Positions 9,154 to 17,540 are shown, counted from the stretch's first letter. The stretch is 64,000 nucleotides of DNA from Catalinimonas alkaloidigena (GCF_900100765.1 NZ_FNFO01000003.1:595348-659347); one strand, 5' to 3'. The notes: generated by a model not told the origin, from the letters alone. Numbers and translations: made by a program.

Positions 9154-10171
9154 GCAATTCGACCAGAAATTGCATTGTATCGACCCCATCGGCATACTCC
9201 CACACCCGGGGGCGTTGCGCCGTACCGAACGGTACACTGCCGGGGTAAGCGCCTTCCCGAGAAACCAGTGTTTGCAGTTGATTCTCGTGCGCTGCCAACC
9301 GTTCCGTGAGGTCCTGATCGCTCTGATAAAACTCGTAATACAACACCGCCAGTGGCGACACCAGCGCCGTTTTCTCTTCCAGCAGCACAATGCCGTTATC
9401 GAGGTGGGGTAACCGATTGACGAGGTAAATCGACTTCCGGTAGTCGTAATTGTTGGCGTATTTGTGGTGCAAGATCACTTCCTGGCGCGCGCTCAACACC
9501 TCCAGCAGAGGCACGAAGTCGTAGCCCTCGGGGACATACAGTTTGGCCACATTCCGGCAGCCCAACCCGAAATAGAGGAAAATGTCGTCGGCTAACGCAG
9601 CAAAATCCGCTGGCGTTTCCTGTCCGTCCAGCACGGCTGCGGAAGCACGATTTTGCCGGATGATGTGCGGGCGACTGGCAAAGTAGTGATGAAAATAGCG
9701 CGCGGTATTGTCGCTGCCGGTGGCGATGATCGCCTCCGCATCGTTCAACCGTTCCACGAACTGAATGCGATCGGCGAAGGCGGGTTGCAGGCGCACCAGT
9801 TCGTTGCGTACGTACGTAGGCAACACTTCGTCCTGCGAACTGAGCTTGGCCAGCAGCGTATGCCCACTGAGCAGCACGCTCATCATGTCGTGGAACCCCA
9901 CCAGCGGAATATTGCCCGCCATCACGACCCCTACTTGTTTCGGAGTCACTTGGTCGAGCGGATAGCGGTCCAGCCAGGTGCGCAAATCAGTGGGCTCCAG
10001 GAGCCGCACCAACCCGGCCAGGGCGGTCAGAATGTTGCCTTCTGTAAACCACCCGTTTCGTTGGCTGGCCTGAGTGATGGCCGTCGCCAGGGCGGGGGCC
10101 TCCGGTCGCCGGAACTGTTCGCGTAATTGAACGAACGCCTCGAGGCGCTCGGCAAGAGAAAGAGGTTGCAT
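9137..10171 (-). CDS. LuxC-like acyl-CoA reductase
   Basis: A 344-residue member of the acyl-CoA reductase (LuxC) family, which reduces acyl-CoA to a fatty aldehyde with NADPH in the aldehyde-dehydrogenase fold. Visible are VVMAGNIPLVGFHD (82-95), a nucleotide-binding ATGSDNTARYF segment and the FGLGCRNVAKLYVP block with candidate catalytic Cys205. The family usually exceeds 400 residues in luminous bacteria; the shorter form is what I expect in Bacteroidota. It is transcribed divergently from a ferredoxin gene across 81 bp. No LuxE or LuxD partner is nearby, so bioluminescence is not implied. Confidence 0.85.
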   Translation of the reverse strand: MQPLSLAERLEAFVQLREQFRRPEAPALATAITQASQRNGWFTEGNILTALAGLVRLLEPTDLRTWLDRYPLDQVTPKQVGVVMAGNIPLVGFHDMMSVLLSGHTLLAKLSSQDEVLPTYVRNELVRLQPAFADRIQFVERLNDAEAIIATGSDNTARYFHHYFASRPHIIRQNRASAAVLDGQETPADFAALADDIFLYFGLGCRNVAKLYVPEGYDFVPLLEVLSARQEVILHHKYANNYDYRKSIYLVNRLPHLDNGIVLLEEKTALVSPLAVLYYEFYQSDQDLTERLAAHENQLQTLVSREGAYPGSVPFGTAQRPRVWEYADGVDTMQFLVELPTGTA

Positions 10172-10180
10172 AGTGCTTTT

Positions 10181-10212
10181 TTTGCGTCCGCAACTTAATG
10201 CGCTTACTTTTG
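10181..10212 (+). promoter_or_regulatory. Bacteroidota-type promoter of the ferredoxin gene
   Basis: TTTG (10181-10184), 20 nt, then TACTTTTG (10205-10212), an exact match to the Bacteroidota -33/-7 consensus. It is 40 bp upstream of the ferredoxin ATG. An inverted repeat CTTACTTTT (10203-10211) / AAAAGTAAG (10217-10225) covers the -7 box and likely start point, so it could serve as an operator. Confidence 0.7.
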
Positions 10213-10216
10213 TTAA

Positions 10217-10603
<387 letters not shown>

Positions 10604-10630
10604 CGTTACGGCGCTTTGCCATACGCAAAC

Positions 10631-10667
10631 GGCGTCCCGGAATCATCTTCCGGGACGCCGTCTTTTT
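10631..10667 (+). terminator. Rho-independent terminator of the ferredoxin gene
   Basis: A perfect 12-bp stem, GGCGTCCCGGAA (10631-10642) with TTCCGGGACGCC (10648-10659), 5-nt loop, followed by TCTTTTT. It lies 28 bp after the ferredoxin stop codon. Confidence 0.93.
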
Positions 10668-10727
10668 ATATCGTGTAGCAGGCTTCGTGCTTGGCGTTAC
10701 GCCTGCCTCGGCCCAACGCCTGTACGT

Positions 10728-10949
10728 TTAGAAATCTGTCTCGATCTTTTCTTTTAGCTTCTCATCCTGCTCTTCGGGAGGCGTATCGGTGATGTTGCCG
10801 AACTCATCCACAAAGGCTAACATTTCGGGCAGGGTTCCACCCGACGAGTTTTCCTGGCGCTCTTTTTTGCGCTGCATTTTCTCTTCCTTTTTCTTTTGTC
10901 TCTTTTTCTCTTTTTGTCTTTTGATGAAGCTATTTTGAGATCTGCTCAT
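10728..10949 (-). CDS. Small charged conserved-type protein, function unknown
   Basis: A 73-residue protein. The first 34 residues are almost entirely Lys/Arg/Glu/Gln (MSRSQNSFIKRQKEKKRQ onwards), predicted as a single charged helix. The C-terminal half carries SGGTLPEMLAFVDEFGNITD followed by an acidic PPEEQDE tail. The FVDEFGNITDTPP segment looks like a small protein I have seen beside cold-shock genes in Bacteroidota, but no CspA-fold domain is present here, so no function is assigned. Upstream on the minus strand is the gene-free 418-bp stretch with the candidate structured RNA. Confidence 0.7.
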   Translation of the reverse strand: MSRSQNSFIKRQKEKKRQKKKEEKMQRKKERQENSSGGTLPEMLAFVDEFGNITDTPPEEQDEKLKEKIETDF

Positions 10950-11050
10950 GTATCAGGGTTTATGTTTAAAAATGATAAAGCGTTTTCACCGCGGGCCCGC
11001 CTACGCTGCCCGGCTTGCTTACTGAAAACCACGGTCGGTCAGACCACTGC

Positions 11051-11216
11051 GGTTAGGAAATCGCCGGTGTCAGGTAGATTCCGCTCCAAAAGGGGAAAGA
11101 GATCGCAGGAAGAAGAGGGAATACAGCCTCGGCAAGGCTACGGATCTTCCCGAAAAGGATCTCAGCGGAGAAAACTGAAGGACACAGGCGTGTGTAGAGT
11201 TTCCTGTTCTATAACT
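11051..11216 (+). ncRNA. Candidate structured RNA: long nested hairpin, possibly 6S-like
   Basis: This lies in a 418-bp gene-free stretch (10,950-11,367). Helices nest in order: GGTT 11051-11054 with AACT 11213-11216; AGGAAA 11055-11060 with TTTCCT 11200-11205; CGCC 11062-11065 with GGCG 11187-11190 and GTGTC 11067-11071 with GACAC 11181-11185 (one G.A mismatch between them); TCCGCT 11080-11085 with AGCGGA 11164-11169; GAGATC 11099-11104 with GATCTC 11158-11163; GGGAA 11117-11121 with TTCCC 11147-11151; and a tip AGCCT/AGGCT at 11125-11139. The result is a rod with a 13-nt one-sided bulge. The possible G.U pairs (54.206, 51.216, 79.170) only work on the plus strand, and a plus-strand terminator lies downstream. 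Folding was by eye; identity is unknown. Confidence 0.45.
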
Positions 11217-11313
11217 GTAAATATACCATTTTAGTTTGGTTCTTTCTCCCGCTGTTCAGCCTGCCCCTTACGTTCGTACCGAAAGGAGCGCAACAAGGTG
11301 GCTTATACGCCAA

Positions 11314-11352
11314 TAGGCCACGATTCTGCGAACCGTGGCCTACCATTTTTTT
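11314..11352 (+). terminator. Plus-strand hairpin terminator downstream of the candidate RNA
   Basis: TAGGCCACG (11314-11322) pairs perfectly with CGTGGCCTA (11334-11342), followed by ACC... and T8 (11345-11352). There is no T run on the other side, so it does not suit hemB, which ends on the minus strand at 11368. No plus-strand gene ends here, which suggests a non-coding plus-strand transcript. Confidence 0.6.
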
Positions 11353-11367
11353 TGCAATTTCAAGTTA

Positions 11368-12351
11368 CTACCAGCGCCCTTCTTTCACGCCCTGAGCGTA
11401 CTCTTTGGCGAAGTAAGTCAGGATGATTTTAGCGCCGGCCCGTTTGATGCTCAGCAGCGATTCCAGCATAATCCGTTCGCCGTCGAGCCAGCCCTGGGCC
11501 GCAGCCGCTTTGGTCATGGCATATTCGCCACTGACGTTATAGGCCGCAATCGGAATGGGAAAGGCTTCGCTCAGGTCGCGGATGATGTCGAGGTAAAACA
11601 GCGCCGGTTTCACCATCAGCATGTCGGCTCCTTCTTCGAAGTCCAGCTCGGCCTCAAGCAGTGCTTCGCGCCGGTTGGCCGGATTCATCTGGTAGGTTTT
11701 CTTGTCGCCGAATTTCGGGGCCGAATCGAGGGCATCGCGAAAAGGATTGTAGAACGCCGACGCGTATTTGGCCGTGTACGACATGATCGATACGTCCGTG
11801 AAACCAGCGGCATCGAGCTGCTGCCGCATGTACCCGACGCGCCCGTCCATCATGTCCGACGGGCCCAGAATATCGGCACCGGCTTCGGCCTGCGCCACGG
11901 CCATGTTTCCGAGGATTTCGAGCGTCTCGTCGTTCAGGATTTTACCGTCCTGCACCAGTCCGTCGTGCCCGTCTGAACTGTATGGGTCCATGGCCACGTC
12001 GGTCATCACGCACACGTCCGGGTAGTGTTCCTTGATTTTACGCAGCGTGCTCAGGTACAGCCCTTCCGGATTGGTGCCTTCGGTAGCGCGTCGATCTTTC
12101 TTTGATTCCGGTAAACTCGGGAACACGTCGAACGTACGAATGCCCAATTCGGCACAGGCGCCGATCTCGTCCAGCAGGCGATCGGGGGAGTAGCGATACA
12201 TGCCGGGCATCGAATCGATCGCGACTGCCTGGTTATCGCCCTCGATCAGAAAGATCGGAAAAATCAGGTCGCGCACCGACAGGGTCGTTTCTTCGACCAG
12301 TTCGCGGATTACCGCCGACTTACGGTTGCGGCGCGGTCTTCGTATCATCAT
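11368..12351 (-). CDS. hemB: Delta-aminolevulinic acid dehydratase (porphobilinogen synthase)
   Basis: A 327-residue HemB, which condenses two 5-aminolevulinates to porphobilinogen in heme synthesis. The Schiff-base lysines are in YTAKYAS (K195) and MVKPA (K247-248). The metal site reads DVAMDPYSSDGHDG: residues 120, 122 and 130, where zinc-dependent enzymes have three Cys, are Ala, Asp and Asp. This marks the zinc-independent, Mg-stimulated class. The gene follows lgt on the same strand with a gap of about 18 bp, so the two are probably one transcript. Confidence 0.96.
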   Translation of the reverse strand: MMIRRPRRNRKSAVIRELVEETTLSVRDLIFPIFLIEGDNQAVAIDSMPGMYRYSPDRLLDEIGACAELGIRTFDVFPSLPESKKDRRATEGTNPEGLYLSTLRKIKEHYPDVCVMTDVAMDPYSSDGHDGLVQDGKILNDETLEILGNMAVAQAEAGADILGPSDMMDGRVGYMRQQLDAAGFTDVSIMSYTAKYASAFYNPFRDALDSAPKFGDKKTYQMNPANRREALLEAELDFEEGADMLMVKPALFYLDIIRDLSEAFPIPIAAYNVSGEYAMTKAAAAQGWLDGERIMLESLLSIKRAGAKIILTYFAKEYAQGVKEGRW

Positions 12352-12369
12352 AGCGAGGAAGTCTGAACG

Positions 12370-13467
12370 TTAGTTTTCGGAAACGTTTGCGTGCGTTTCC
12401 TTGTGTTTTCGGCTCACGTAAATCAGCACAAAAATGCCTGCCAGTACCAGCGGAATGCTGAGCCATTGCCCCATGTTCAACGGAATATCCGCCTCGAAGG
12501 CTACCTGATCGGCTTTCACGAACTCGACCAGGAAACGGAAGCCGAACAAGGCAATAAGAAAAATGCCGAAGATTTTGCCTTCTGCCCAAGTAGTGCGGTA
12601 ACGTTTCCAGAGGAAAAACAGCACCAGGAAAAGAGCCAGGTAGAAACTCGATTCGTACAACTGGGAGGGGTGGCGGGCAATGCCGGCGGCTTGTAGTTTC
12701 ACTTCGACGCCCGACGGATCGCGCCAAATGTCGAACTTGGGCTCCTGACCGGGGGGGAGGTAGACGTCTTCGATGACCCGGGAGGACGTCAGCACCGGTT
12801 GCACAGCGGCCTGCAGCAACCGATCGATTTCCATATCGTTCCGGTAGTTGCGACGCACCGTAATGTCCAGGGTCACGGGCGTTTCGCCCACTGTGCCTCC
12901 CTTTTCGGCCTCGACGTCCAGAATGGCGTCGTTACGCGCCATGATCCACTCTTCGGCCAGCCGCGCAAACACCACGCCGTATTGGCTGTTGGTGGGTTTT
13001 CCGACGATCTCCGAGTTCATAAAATTGCCGAGGCGAATCAGGCACCCCGTCAACGCTACTACGATTACGATCCGATCCAGAATCCAGAAATAGCTTTGAT
13101 TGGGTCGCTTGCGTGCGTACAGCCAGAGCGCGAACAGAATACCGAACGCGCCGCCGTGGCTCGCCAGACCGCTCAGCCCTCCGTTCCAGAAACGGATGAC
13201 GCCAATCGGGTCTTCCACAAAAATTTCCGGCTCGTAGAAAATCACGTGCCCCAGCCGCGCCCCGATGACGGTCGCCACCACCATGTAGATCGTCAGCGTG
13301 TCGACGTCTTTCTGCGGACGGCCATCTTTCCGAAAGAAATAAAACATGATCTGCTGGCTGATGATGAACCCCAGCGCGAAAAACAGACTGTAATACCGAA
13401 GCGGGAAGTTGATTCCAGGAATGGTAAAAATTTCCGGATTAATGTCCCAGACAATGTAGGAAAGCAT
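12370..13467 (-). CDS. lgt: Prolipoprotein diacylglyceryl transferase
   Basis: A 365-residue polytopic inner-membrane enzyme that transfers diacylglyceryl from phosphatidylglycerol to the lipobox Cys of prolipoproteins. Motifs include LSGLASHGGAFGIL, RLGNFMNSEIVGKPT and RHPSQLYES. The ATG at 13465-13467 (MLSYIVWDINPEIF) is chosen over an upstream GTG because it matches the family N-terminus. Typical Lgt has 260-300 residues; here about 80 extra residues, charged and apparently soluble, sit between the NSEIVGKPT motif and RHPSQ. The insert faces the periplasmic side by topology and is a form expected in Bacteroidota. Probably cotranscribed with hemB. Confidence 0.95.
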   Translation of the reverse strand: MLSYIVWDINPEIFTIPGINFPLRYYSLFFALGFIISQQIMFYFFRKDGRPQKDVDTLTIYMVVATVIGARLGHVIFYEPEIFVEDPIGVIRFWNGGLSGLASHGGAFGILFALWLYARKRPNQSYFWILDRIVIVVALTGCLIRLGNFMNSEIVGKPTNSQYGVVFARLAEEWIMARNDAILDVEAEKGGTVGETPVTLDITVRRNYRNDMEIDRLLQAAVQPVLTSSRVIEDVYLPPGQEPKFDIWRDPSGVEVKLQAAGIARHPSQLYESSFYLALFLVLFFLWKRYRTTWAEGKIFGIFLIALFGFRFLVEFVKADQVAFEADIPLNMGQWLSIPLVLAGIFVLIYVSRKHKETHANVSEN

Positions 13468-13587
13468 GTAGCGTAACAAAATGGTTGGCCCCCGTAAAGG
13501 TAACGCAACCACCCCTGAATTGCTTGCTTTTTAGTAGGCGTGCTTGGCAGCGAGGGGCAACCCTATGCTCTCCTGCCTGTGTCGCCC

Positions 13588-14844
13588 TTACAGGGTAGTA
13601 CTTGCGGTGGCTTTAAAAGCCAGCACCGTCTGTTCGATGATGTCGCAACACGCGTGCAATTGCGCTTCGGTCATGACCAGAGGTGGCGCAAAGCGGATGA
13701 TGTTGCCATGCGTTGGCTTGGCCAACAGGCCGTTTTCTTTGAGTTGCAGGCACAGGTTCCAGGCCGTTTCACTCTCCTCGGAATCGTTGATGACGATGGC
13801 GTTGAGCAAACCCTTGCCACGTACCAGCGTCACCAGATCGGTCTTCTCGATCAACTGTTGCATCCGCTCCCGGAAAAGCACACCCAACCGGTCGGCCTGT
13901 TCGGCCAACTTTTCGTCGCGCACGACTTCCAGGGCCGCCATGGCCACTTCGCAGGCGAGGGGATTGCCGCCAAACGTGGAGCCGTGTTCGCCCGGCCGGA
14001 TGGTCAGCATGATTTCGTCGCGGGCCAGCACAGCCGATACCGGATAAACGCCGCCCGAAAGGGCTTTCCCCAGAATCAGAATATCGGGACGGAAACCTTC
14101 CCAGTCGCAGGCCAGCAGCTTGCCGGTGCGTGCGATGCCCGTCTGCACTTCGTCGGCAATAAAAAGAACGTTTTTCTCCCGACACATGTCGAAAGCTTTG
14201 CGCAGGTAGCCGTCGTCGGGCACCACCACGCCCGCTTCGCCCTGAATGGGCTCAACCATAAAACCTGCTACGTTCGGGTCTTGCAGCGCCTGCGCCAGCG
14301 CTTTCAGGTCGTTGTAGGGGATCACTTCGTAGCCCGGCATGTAAGGACCAAAGCCCCGGAAGCTCACCGGATCGGTCGACGCGGAGATGGCCGCCAGGGT
14401 ACGCCCCCAGAAATTGCCTTCTACAAAAATGATTTTGGCTTGGTTTTCGGGCACACCTTTGACCGTGTAGGCCCACTTCCGACAGAGTTTGATGGCGGTC
14501 TCGCCCCCTTCTACACCCGTATTCATGGGCAGCACGCGGTCGTACCCAAAAAATTCGGTGATGAAGCGCTCGTATTTGCCCAGAATGTCGTTGTAGAACG
14601 CTCGCGAAGTCAGGGTAAGTTTTTGTGCTTGGCTCACCAATGCCTGGATAATTTTGGGGTGGCAGTGGCCCTGATTCACAGCGCTGTAAGCCGACAGAAA
14701 ATCGTAGTACCGCCGGCCTTCTACGTCCCACAGGTACACGCCTTCGCCACGCGCAAGCACCACGGGGAGCGGATGGTAGTTATGGGCGCCGTAGCGGTCT
14801 TCCAGGTCGATGGCCTGTTGGCTCTGTGGAATGAGTTCGGTCAT
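13588..14844 (-). CDS. rocD: Ornithine--oxo-acid aminotransferase
   Basis: A 418-residue class-III PLP aminotransferase that converts ornithine plus 2-oxoglutarate to glutamate semialdehyde plus glutamate. Visible are [19 protein letters not shown], the [13 protein letters not shown] phosphate-binding block, [15 protein letters not shown] and the PLP lysine in [21 protein letters not shown] closes the active site. The ATG at 14842-14844 ([10 protein letters not shown]) matches OAT lengths; the open frame upstream of it is antisense to a small plus-strand gene and is not used. It stands alone, 120 bp from lgt. Confidence 0.95.
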   Translation of the reverse strand: MTELIPQSQQAIDLEDRYGAHNYHPLPVVLARGEGVYLWDVEGRRYYDFLSAYSAVNQGHCHPKIIQALVSQAQKLTLTSRAFYNDILGKYERFITEFFGYDRVLPMNTGVEGGETAIKLCRKWAYTVKGVPENQAKIIFVEGNFWGRTLAAISASTDPVSFRGFGPYMPGYEVIPYNDLKALAQALQDPNVAGFMVEPIQGEAGVVVPDDGYLRKAFDMCREKNVLFIADEVQTGIARTGKLLACDWEGFRPDILILGKALSGGVYPVSAVLARDEIMLTIRPGEHGSTFGGNPLACEVAMAALEVVRDEKLAEQADRLGVLFRERMQQLIEKTDLVTLVRGKGLLNAIVINDSEESETAWNLCLQLKENGLLAKPTHGNIIRFAPPLVMTEAQLHACCDIIEQTVLAFKATASTTL

Positions 14845-14928
14845 GGTCGTAGGATCGGTCAAGGTGCCTGCCTTTTGAACAAAGCAGCGGCAGGCAGGTT
14901 TCTGAACAATAAAGGTACCACCAAAAAC

Positions 14929-15114
14929 GTGAAGAAGGAAAAAGACGAATCGGCAAACGCACCGCGCCCCAGAGGCGCTGCTCACCTGCAACCCGGCGAC
15001 TATTACTACAACGAGCAGGGGTTTCTGGTGTTTACAGCGCAGTATCACCTCCGCCGGGGGTATTGCTGCCGCAGCGGCTGCCGGCACTGCCCGTATGGAT
15101 TTAAGCCAAATTAA
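14929..15114 (+). CDS. DUF5522-type cysteine-rich miniprotein (GTG start)
   Basis: A 61-residue protein recognised by its core [20 protein letters not shown] followed by [17 protein letters not shown]. The four Cys (CC-x3-C-x2-C) suggest a small metal site. DUF5522 has no known function. The only sensible start is GTG at 14929, after an AAGG-like stretch; the frame stays open upstream because it runs antisense to rocD. It is divergent from rocD (84 bp) and is followed 70 bp later by rpmB. I am confident in the domain, less so in the start. Confidence 0.75.
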   Translation: MKKEKDESANAPRPRGAAHLQPGDYYYNEQGFLVFTAQYHLRRGYCCRSGCRHCPYGFKPN

Positions 15115-15126
15115 TCTGCCATCACG

Positions 15127-15158
15127 GTTGACTCTTTCAAATCCTTTCGCGACATTTG
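15127..15158 (+). promoter_or_regulatory. Probable rpmB promoter
   Basis: GTTG (15127-15130), 20 nt, GACATTTG (15151-15158). Each element is one base from the Bacteroidota TTTG / TAnnTTTG consensus and the spacing is ideal. It lies 26 bp upstream of the L28 start codon. Confidence 0.45.
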
Positions 15159-15184
15159 CCCTCCATTTTAAAAGACGCTTTGTT

Positions 15185-15421
15185 ATGTCACAGGTTTGTC
15201 AGATCACAGGGAAGCGCCCACGCACTGGTAACTACGTATCGCACGCTAACAATAAAACGAAACGCAAGTTTTATCCAAACCTGCACAAGAAGCGCTTCTA
15301 CATTCCCGAAGAAGATCGCTGGGTTACGCTGAAGATTTCATCGACGGCGTTGCGCACCATCAATAAAAAAGGCATCACTGCCGTTTTGAAAGAAGCACGC
15401 GCAGCCGGCAAAAAATTCTAA
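15185..15421 (+). CDS. rpmB: 50S ribosomal protein L28
   Basis: A 78-residue L28: [20 protein letters not shown], then [20 protein letters not shown] and the C-terminal [12 protein letters not shown]. The ATG at 15185 matches the family N-terminus exactly. In many Bacteroidota rpmB is followed by rpmG (L33); here a strong terminator follows directly, so L33 is elsewhere. Confidence 0.97.
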   Translation: MSQVCQITGKRPRTGNYVSHANNKTKRKFYPNLHKKRFYIPEEDRWVTLKISSTALRTINKKGITAVLKEARAAGKKF

Positions 15422-15466
15422 TATTTCTATTCCGTTTAAACGGAAAACGTTGAGGTTTAAGTAAAA

Positions 15467-15500
15467 AGAGAGCGACTGCGAACAGTTGCTCTCTTTTTTT
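15467..15500. terminator. Bidirectional terminator between rpmB and topoisomerase IB
   Basis: AGAGAGC (15467-15473) and ACTG (15475-15478) pair with CAGT (15483-15486) and GCTCTCT (15488-15494) around a CGAA tetraloop, with T7 on the right and A5 on the left. It can serve the plus-strand rpmB and the minus-strand topoisomerase gene, which ends at 15511. Confidence 0.93.
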
Positions 15501-15510
15501 GTTCTCGGCG

Positions 15511-16566
15511 CTACGCGGCGTGTGCTTCCGCCTCCATGATGGCCATCAGCTGCATTTCTTCGGGCTTGAGGTAGTCTTCGTAGCGGCGGTATTTTCGCTG
15601 CCCCTGCTGCATAAAGTCGGCAACTGTGCCGTCTTCGACTGCTTGTAACACCGCCGGATGGATGTAGTATTCGCGGCACACCGCCACCGTGTTACCCAGC
15701 AATTCCGCTACCTTTTTGACCAGACACTGTTGAAGCTTTTTTCGGGGATGGGTACTAACTTCGTCACAGGCTTCTTCCAGGCGCAGCAAGGCCAGCGTAC
15801 TGCCCCCCCAGGTCCGGAAATCTTTGGCCGTAAACGACTGGCCCGTAATTTCATTCAAGTAATGGTTGACGTCCTGCGAATCGATGCGGTGGCGTTCGCC
15901 GTCCTCATCCCAGTATTTAAACACCTCGTAGCCCGGCAATTCGGCGCACTGCTTCACCAGGCGGGCAAGGCGGCGGTTCTGAATCTTCACTTTGCGATTT
16001 TTCCCGCTTTTGGCTTTATACTCGAACGTAATGCTTTTGCCTTCTTCGTGGATGTGCTTGCGTCGCAGGGTCGTCAGCCCAAATGTTTTGTTTTGTCGCA
16101 CGTAAGTCATGTTCCCAATGCGGATAAACGATTCGTCCAATAGGCTCGTCACCAACGCCAACACCTTCGTTTTGGTCCACTTCCGCTGGCGCAGGTCACG
16201 CTCTACGGTCTCGCGAATCAGGGGCAGGTTTTGACCGAACTGCAACAGGCGGTAAAACTTTGTTCGGTTGCGATAGTCGGTCCAGTCCGGATGGTAGAGG
16301 TATTGCTTCCGTCCACGCTCGTCGCGCCCGGTAGCTTGCAGATGTCCGTCTGCCGCGGAGCAAATCCACACGTCGGTATAGGCCGGAGGGATGCCCAACC
16401 CTCGCAGGCGCTCCAGCTCATGTTCGTTTTTGATATACTTCCCTTCAGCATCCAGAAAGGCAAAGCCACGGCCTTTACGCACGCGCGTATAGCCCGCTTC
16501 CGTGTCGGCGGTATAGGTCAGGTTGGGTGGCGCGATGGCGTCGGGTGGTAAAGCGATGGCTCCCAT
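15511..16566 (-). CDS. DNA topoisomerase IB (poxvirus/bacterial type)
   Basis: A 351-residue type IB topoisomerase that relaxes supercoils through a 3'-phosphotyrosine intermediate. An N-terminal domain (GRGFAFLDAEGKYIKNEHEL, IPPAYTDVWIC, YLYHPDW) precedes the catalytic core with RIGNMTY, the KSGKNRKVKI hairpin, DFRTWGGS and the active-site tyrosine in CREYYIHP. The start is taken at ATG 16564-16566 (MGAIALPP); an upstream TTG would add 14 residues without family support. It is convergent with rpmB. TopIB is a sporadic accessory enzyme in bacteria. Confidence 0.93.
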   Translation of the reverse strand: MGAIALPPDAIAPPNLTYTADTEAGYTRVRKGRGFAFLDAEGKYIKNEHELERLRGLGIPPAYTDVWICSAADGHLQATGRDERGRKQYLYHPDWTDYRNRTKFYRLLQFGQNLPLIRETVERDLRQRKWTKTKVLALVTSLLDESFIRIGNMTYVRQNKTFGLTTLRRKHIHEEGKSITFEYKAKSGKNRKVKIQNRRLARLVKQCAELPGYEVFKYWDEDGERHRIDSQDVNHYLNEITGQSFTAKDFRTWGGSTLALLRLEEACDEVSTHPRKKLQQCLVKKVAELLGNTVAVCREYYIHPAVLQAVEDGTVADFMQQGQRKYRRYEDYLKPEEMQLMAIMEAEAHAA

Positions 16567-16820
16567 AGGGCACAGGGGTCTAAAGTGGATTGCAACTTCT
16601 ATACGCAAAGCCGCAGGCTAAGTTAGCGCGGACAGCAGTCGGAACGCCACCGGCAAACCCGGCAACCATCCTGTTAAAAAAAATGAACAACCACGCTATT
16701 TTGAAATACTTAAGAGAGTATTGAAACCGTATGCAAACAAGTGGCGTATTTTAAAATGTAACTAACGCCAATAAATTACTTGGCATTTACAATTTTTAGA
16801 ACTAGAAACAGATTACAGTT

Positions 16821-17381
16821 ATGAGTAAACTGAAAGATAAAAAAGTTGCCATTTTGGTAGCGAATGGATTTGAACAAGTAGAATTTACCGAACCCAAAAA
16901 AGCGCTGGAAGAAGCGGGAGCTACCGTGCACGTAGTTTCTCCGGAAGACGGACACGTGAAAGGATGGGATCATACCGATTGGGGGATTACTGTCCCGGTC
17001 GATGTCGCTGTAGATCAGGCCAACGCACAAGAGTACGACGCCTTGATGTTGCCGGGTGGTCAGATGAACCCCGATAACCTGCGGGTCAACCCGAAAGCTG
17101 TGCAATTTGTACGTGATTTCTTCGCACAACATAAACCCGTAGCGGCCATTTGCCACGCGCCCCAATTGCTGATCGAGGCGGGTGTGGTCGAAGGACGTAC
17201 CGTTACTTCGTTCCCGTCCATTAAAACGGATTTGATCAATGCTGGTGCTAATTGGGAAGATCGCGAAGTGGTAACCGATCAGGGGCTGGTCACCAGCCGT
17301 AAACCTGACGATATTCCGGCGTTTAACCGGAAAATGATTGAGGAAATTCGCGAGGGTAAGCACGCCGAGCAGACTGTATAG
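16821..17381 (+). CDS. PfpI/DJ-1-family protein (type 1 glutamine amidotransferase-like)
   Basis: A 186-residue PfpI-like protein of the DJ-1/ThiJ superfamily, associated with stress and with deglycase or protease activity; the actual reaction is uncertain. The nucleophile elbow is AICHAPQLL (Cys around 112), with conserved Glu in FEQVEFTEP and LMLPGGQMNPD. It ends DIPAFNRKMIEEI, typical of the family. The gene is monocistronic with a strong terminator 29 bp downstream. The 210 bp upstream is AT-rich and probably carries its promoter; no clear consensus was found. Confidence 0.92.
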   Translation: MSKLKDKKVAILVANGFEQVEFTEPKKALEEAGATVHVVSPEDGHVKGWDHTDWGITVPVDVAVDQANAQEYDALMLPGGQMNPDNLRVNPKAVQFVRDFFAQHKPVAAICHAPQLLIEAGVVEGRTVTSFPSIKTDLINAGANWEDREVVTDQGLVTSRKPDDIPAFNRKMIEEIREGKHAEQTV

Positions 17382-17409
17382 ATTGCTCAACTTGCTGCTT
17401 AAATTTGCA

Positions 17410-17446
17410 AAAGTCGATTGGAGTCTCTATCCGATCGGCTTTTTTA
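17410..17446 (+). terminator. Terminator of the PfpI gene
   Basis: A 12-bp stem with two G.U pairs, AAAGTCGATTGG (17410-17421) with CCGATCGGCTTT (17431-17442), 9-nt loop, then a T run. Confidence 0.88.
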
Positions 17447-17473
17447 TGGCCCTAATTCCTTATTATTTTTAAG

Positions 17474-17525
17474 CTACATACAAAAAGCCCGTGCTATTGG
17501 TATAGCACGGGCTTTTTGTATGTAG
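17474..17525. terminator. Perfect 24-bp bidirectional terminator hairpin
   Basis: The two 24-nt arms (17474-17497 and 17502-17525) are exact reverse complements around the 4-nt loop TGGT. A5 and T5 runs flank the GC core GCCCGTGCTA. It sits between the plus-strand PfpI gene and the minus-strand gene ending at 17541. Confidence 0.92.
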
Positions 17526-17540
17526 TTAGTAAATGCTTTG

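Noticed and set aside
10896-11234. 112-codon plus-strand open frame in the 418-bp gene-poor stretch
   Set aside because: Basic low-complexity translation, start inside the opposite-strand gene and no motif; the structured-RNA reading explains the region better.
10950-11367. Known riboswitch, tmRNA, RNase P or SRP RNA in the structured region
   Set aside because: I looked for the cobalamin box, tmRNA ends, the RNase P GAGGAAAGTCC core and the SRP GGAAG core and found none.
13540-15114. 524-codon open frame on the plus strand
   Set aside because: All but the last 61 codons run antisense to rocD, whose motifs are intact; only the DUF5522 end is protein-like.
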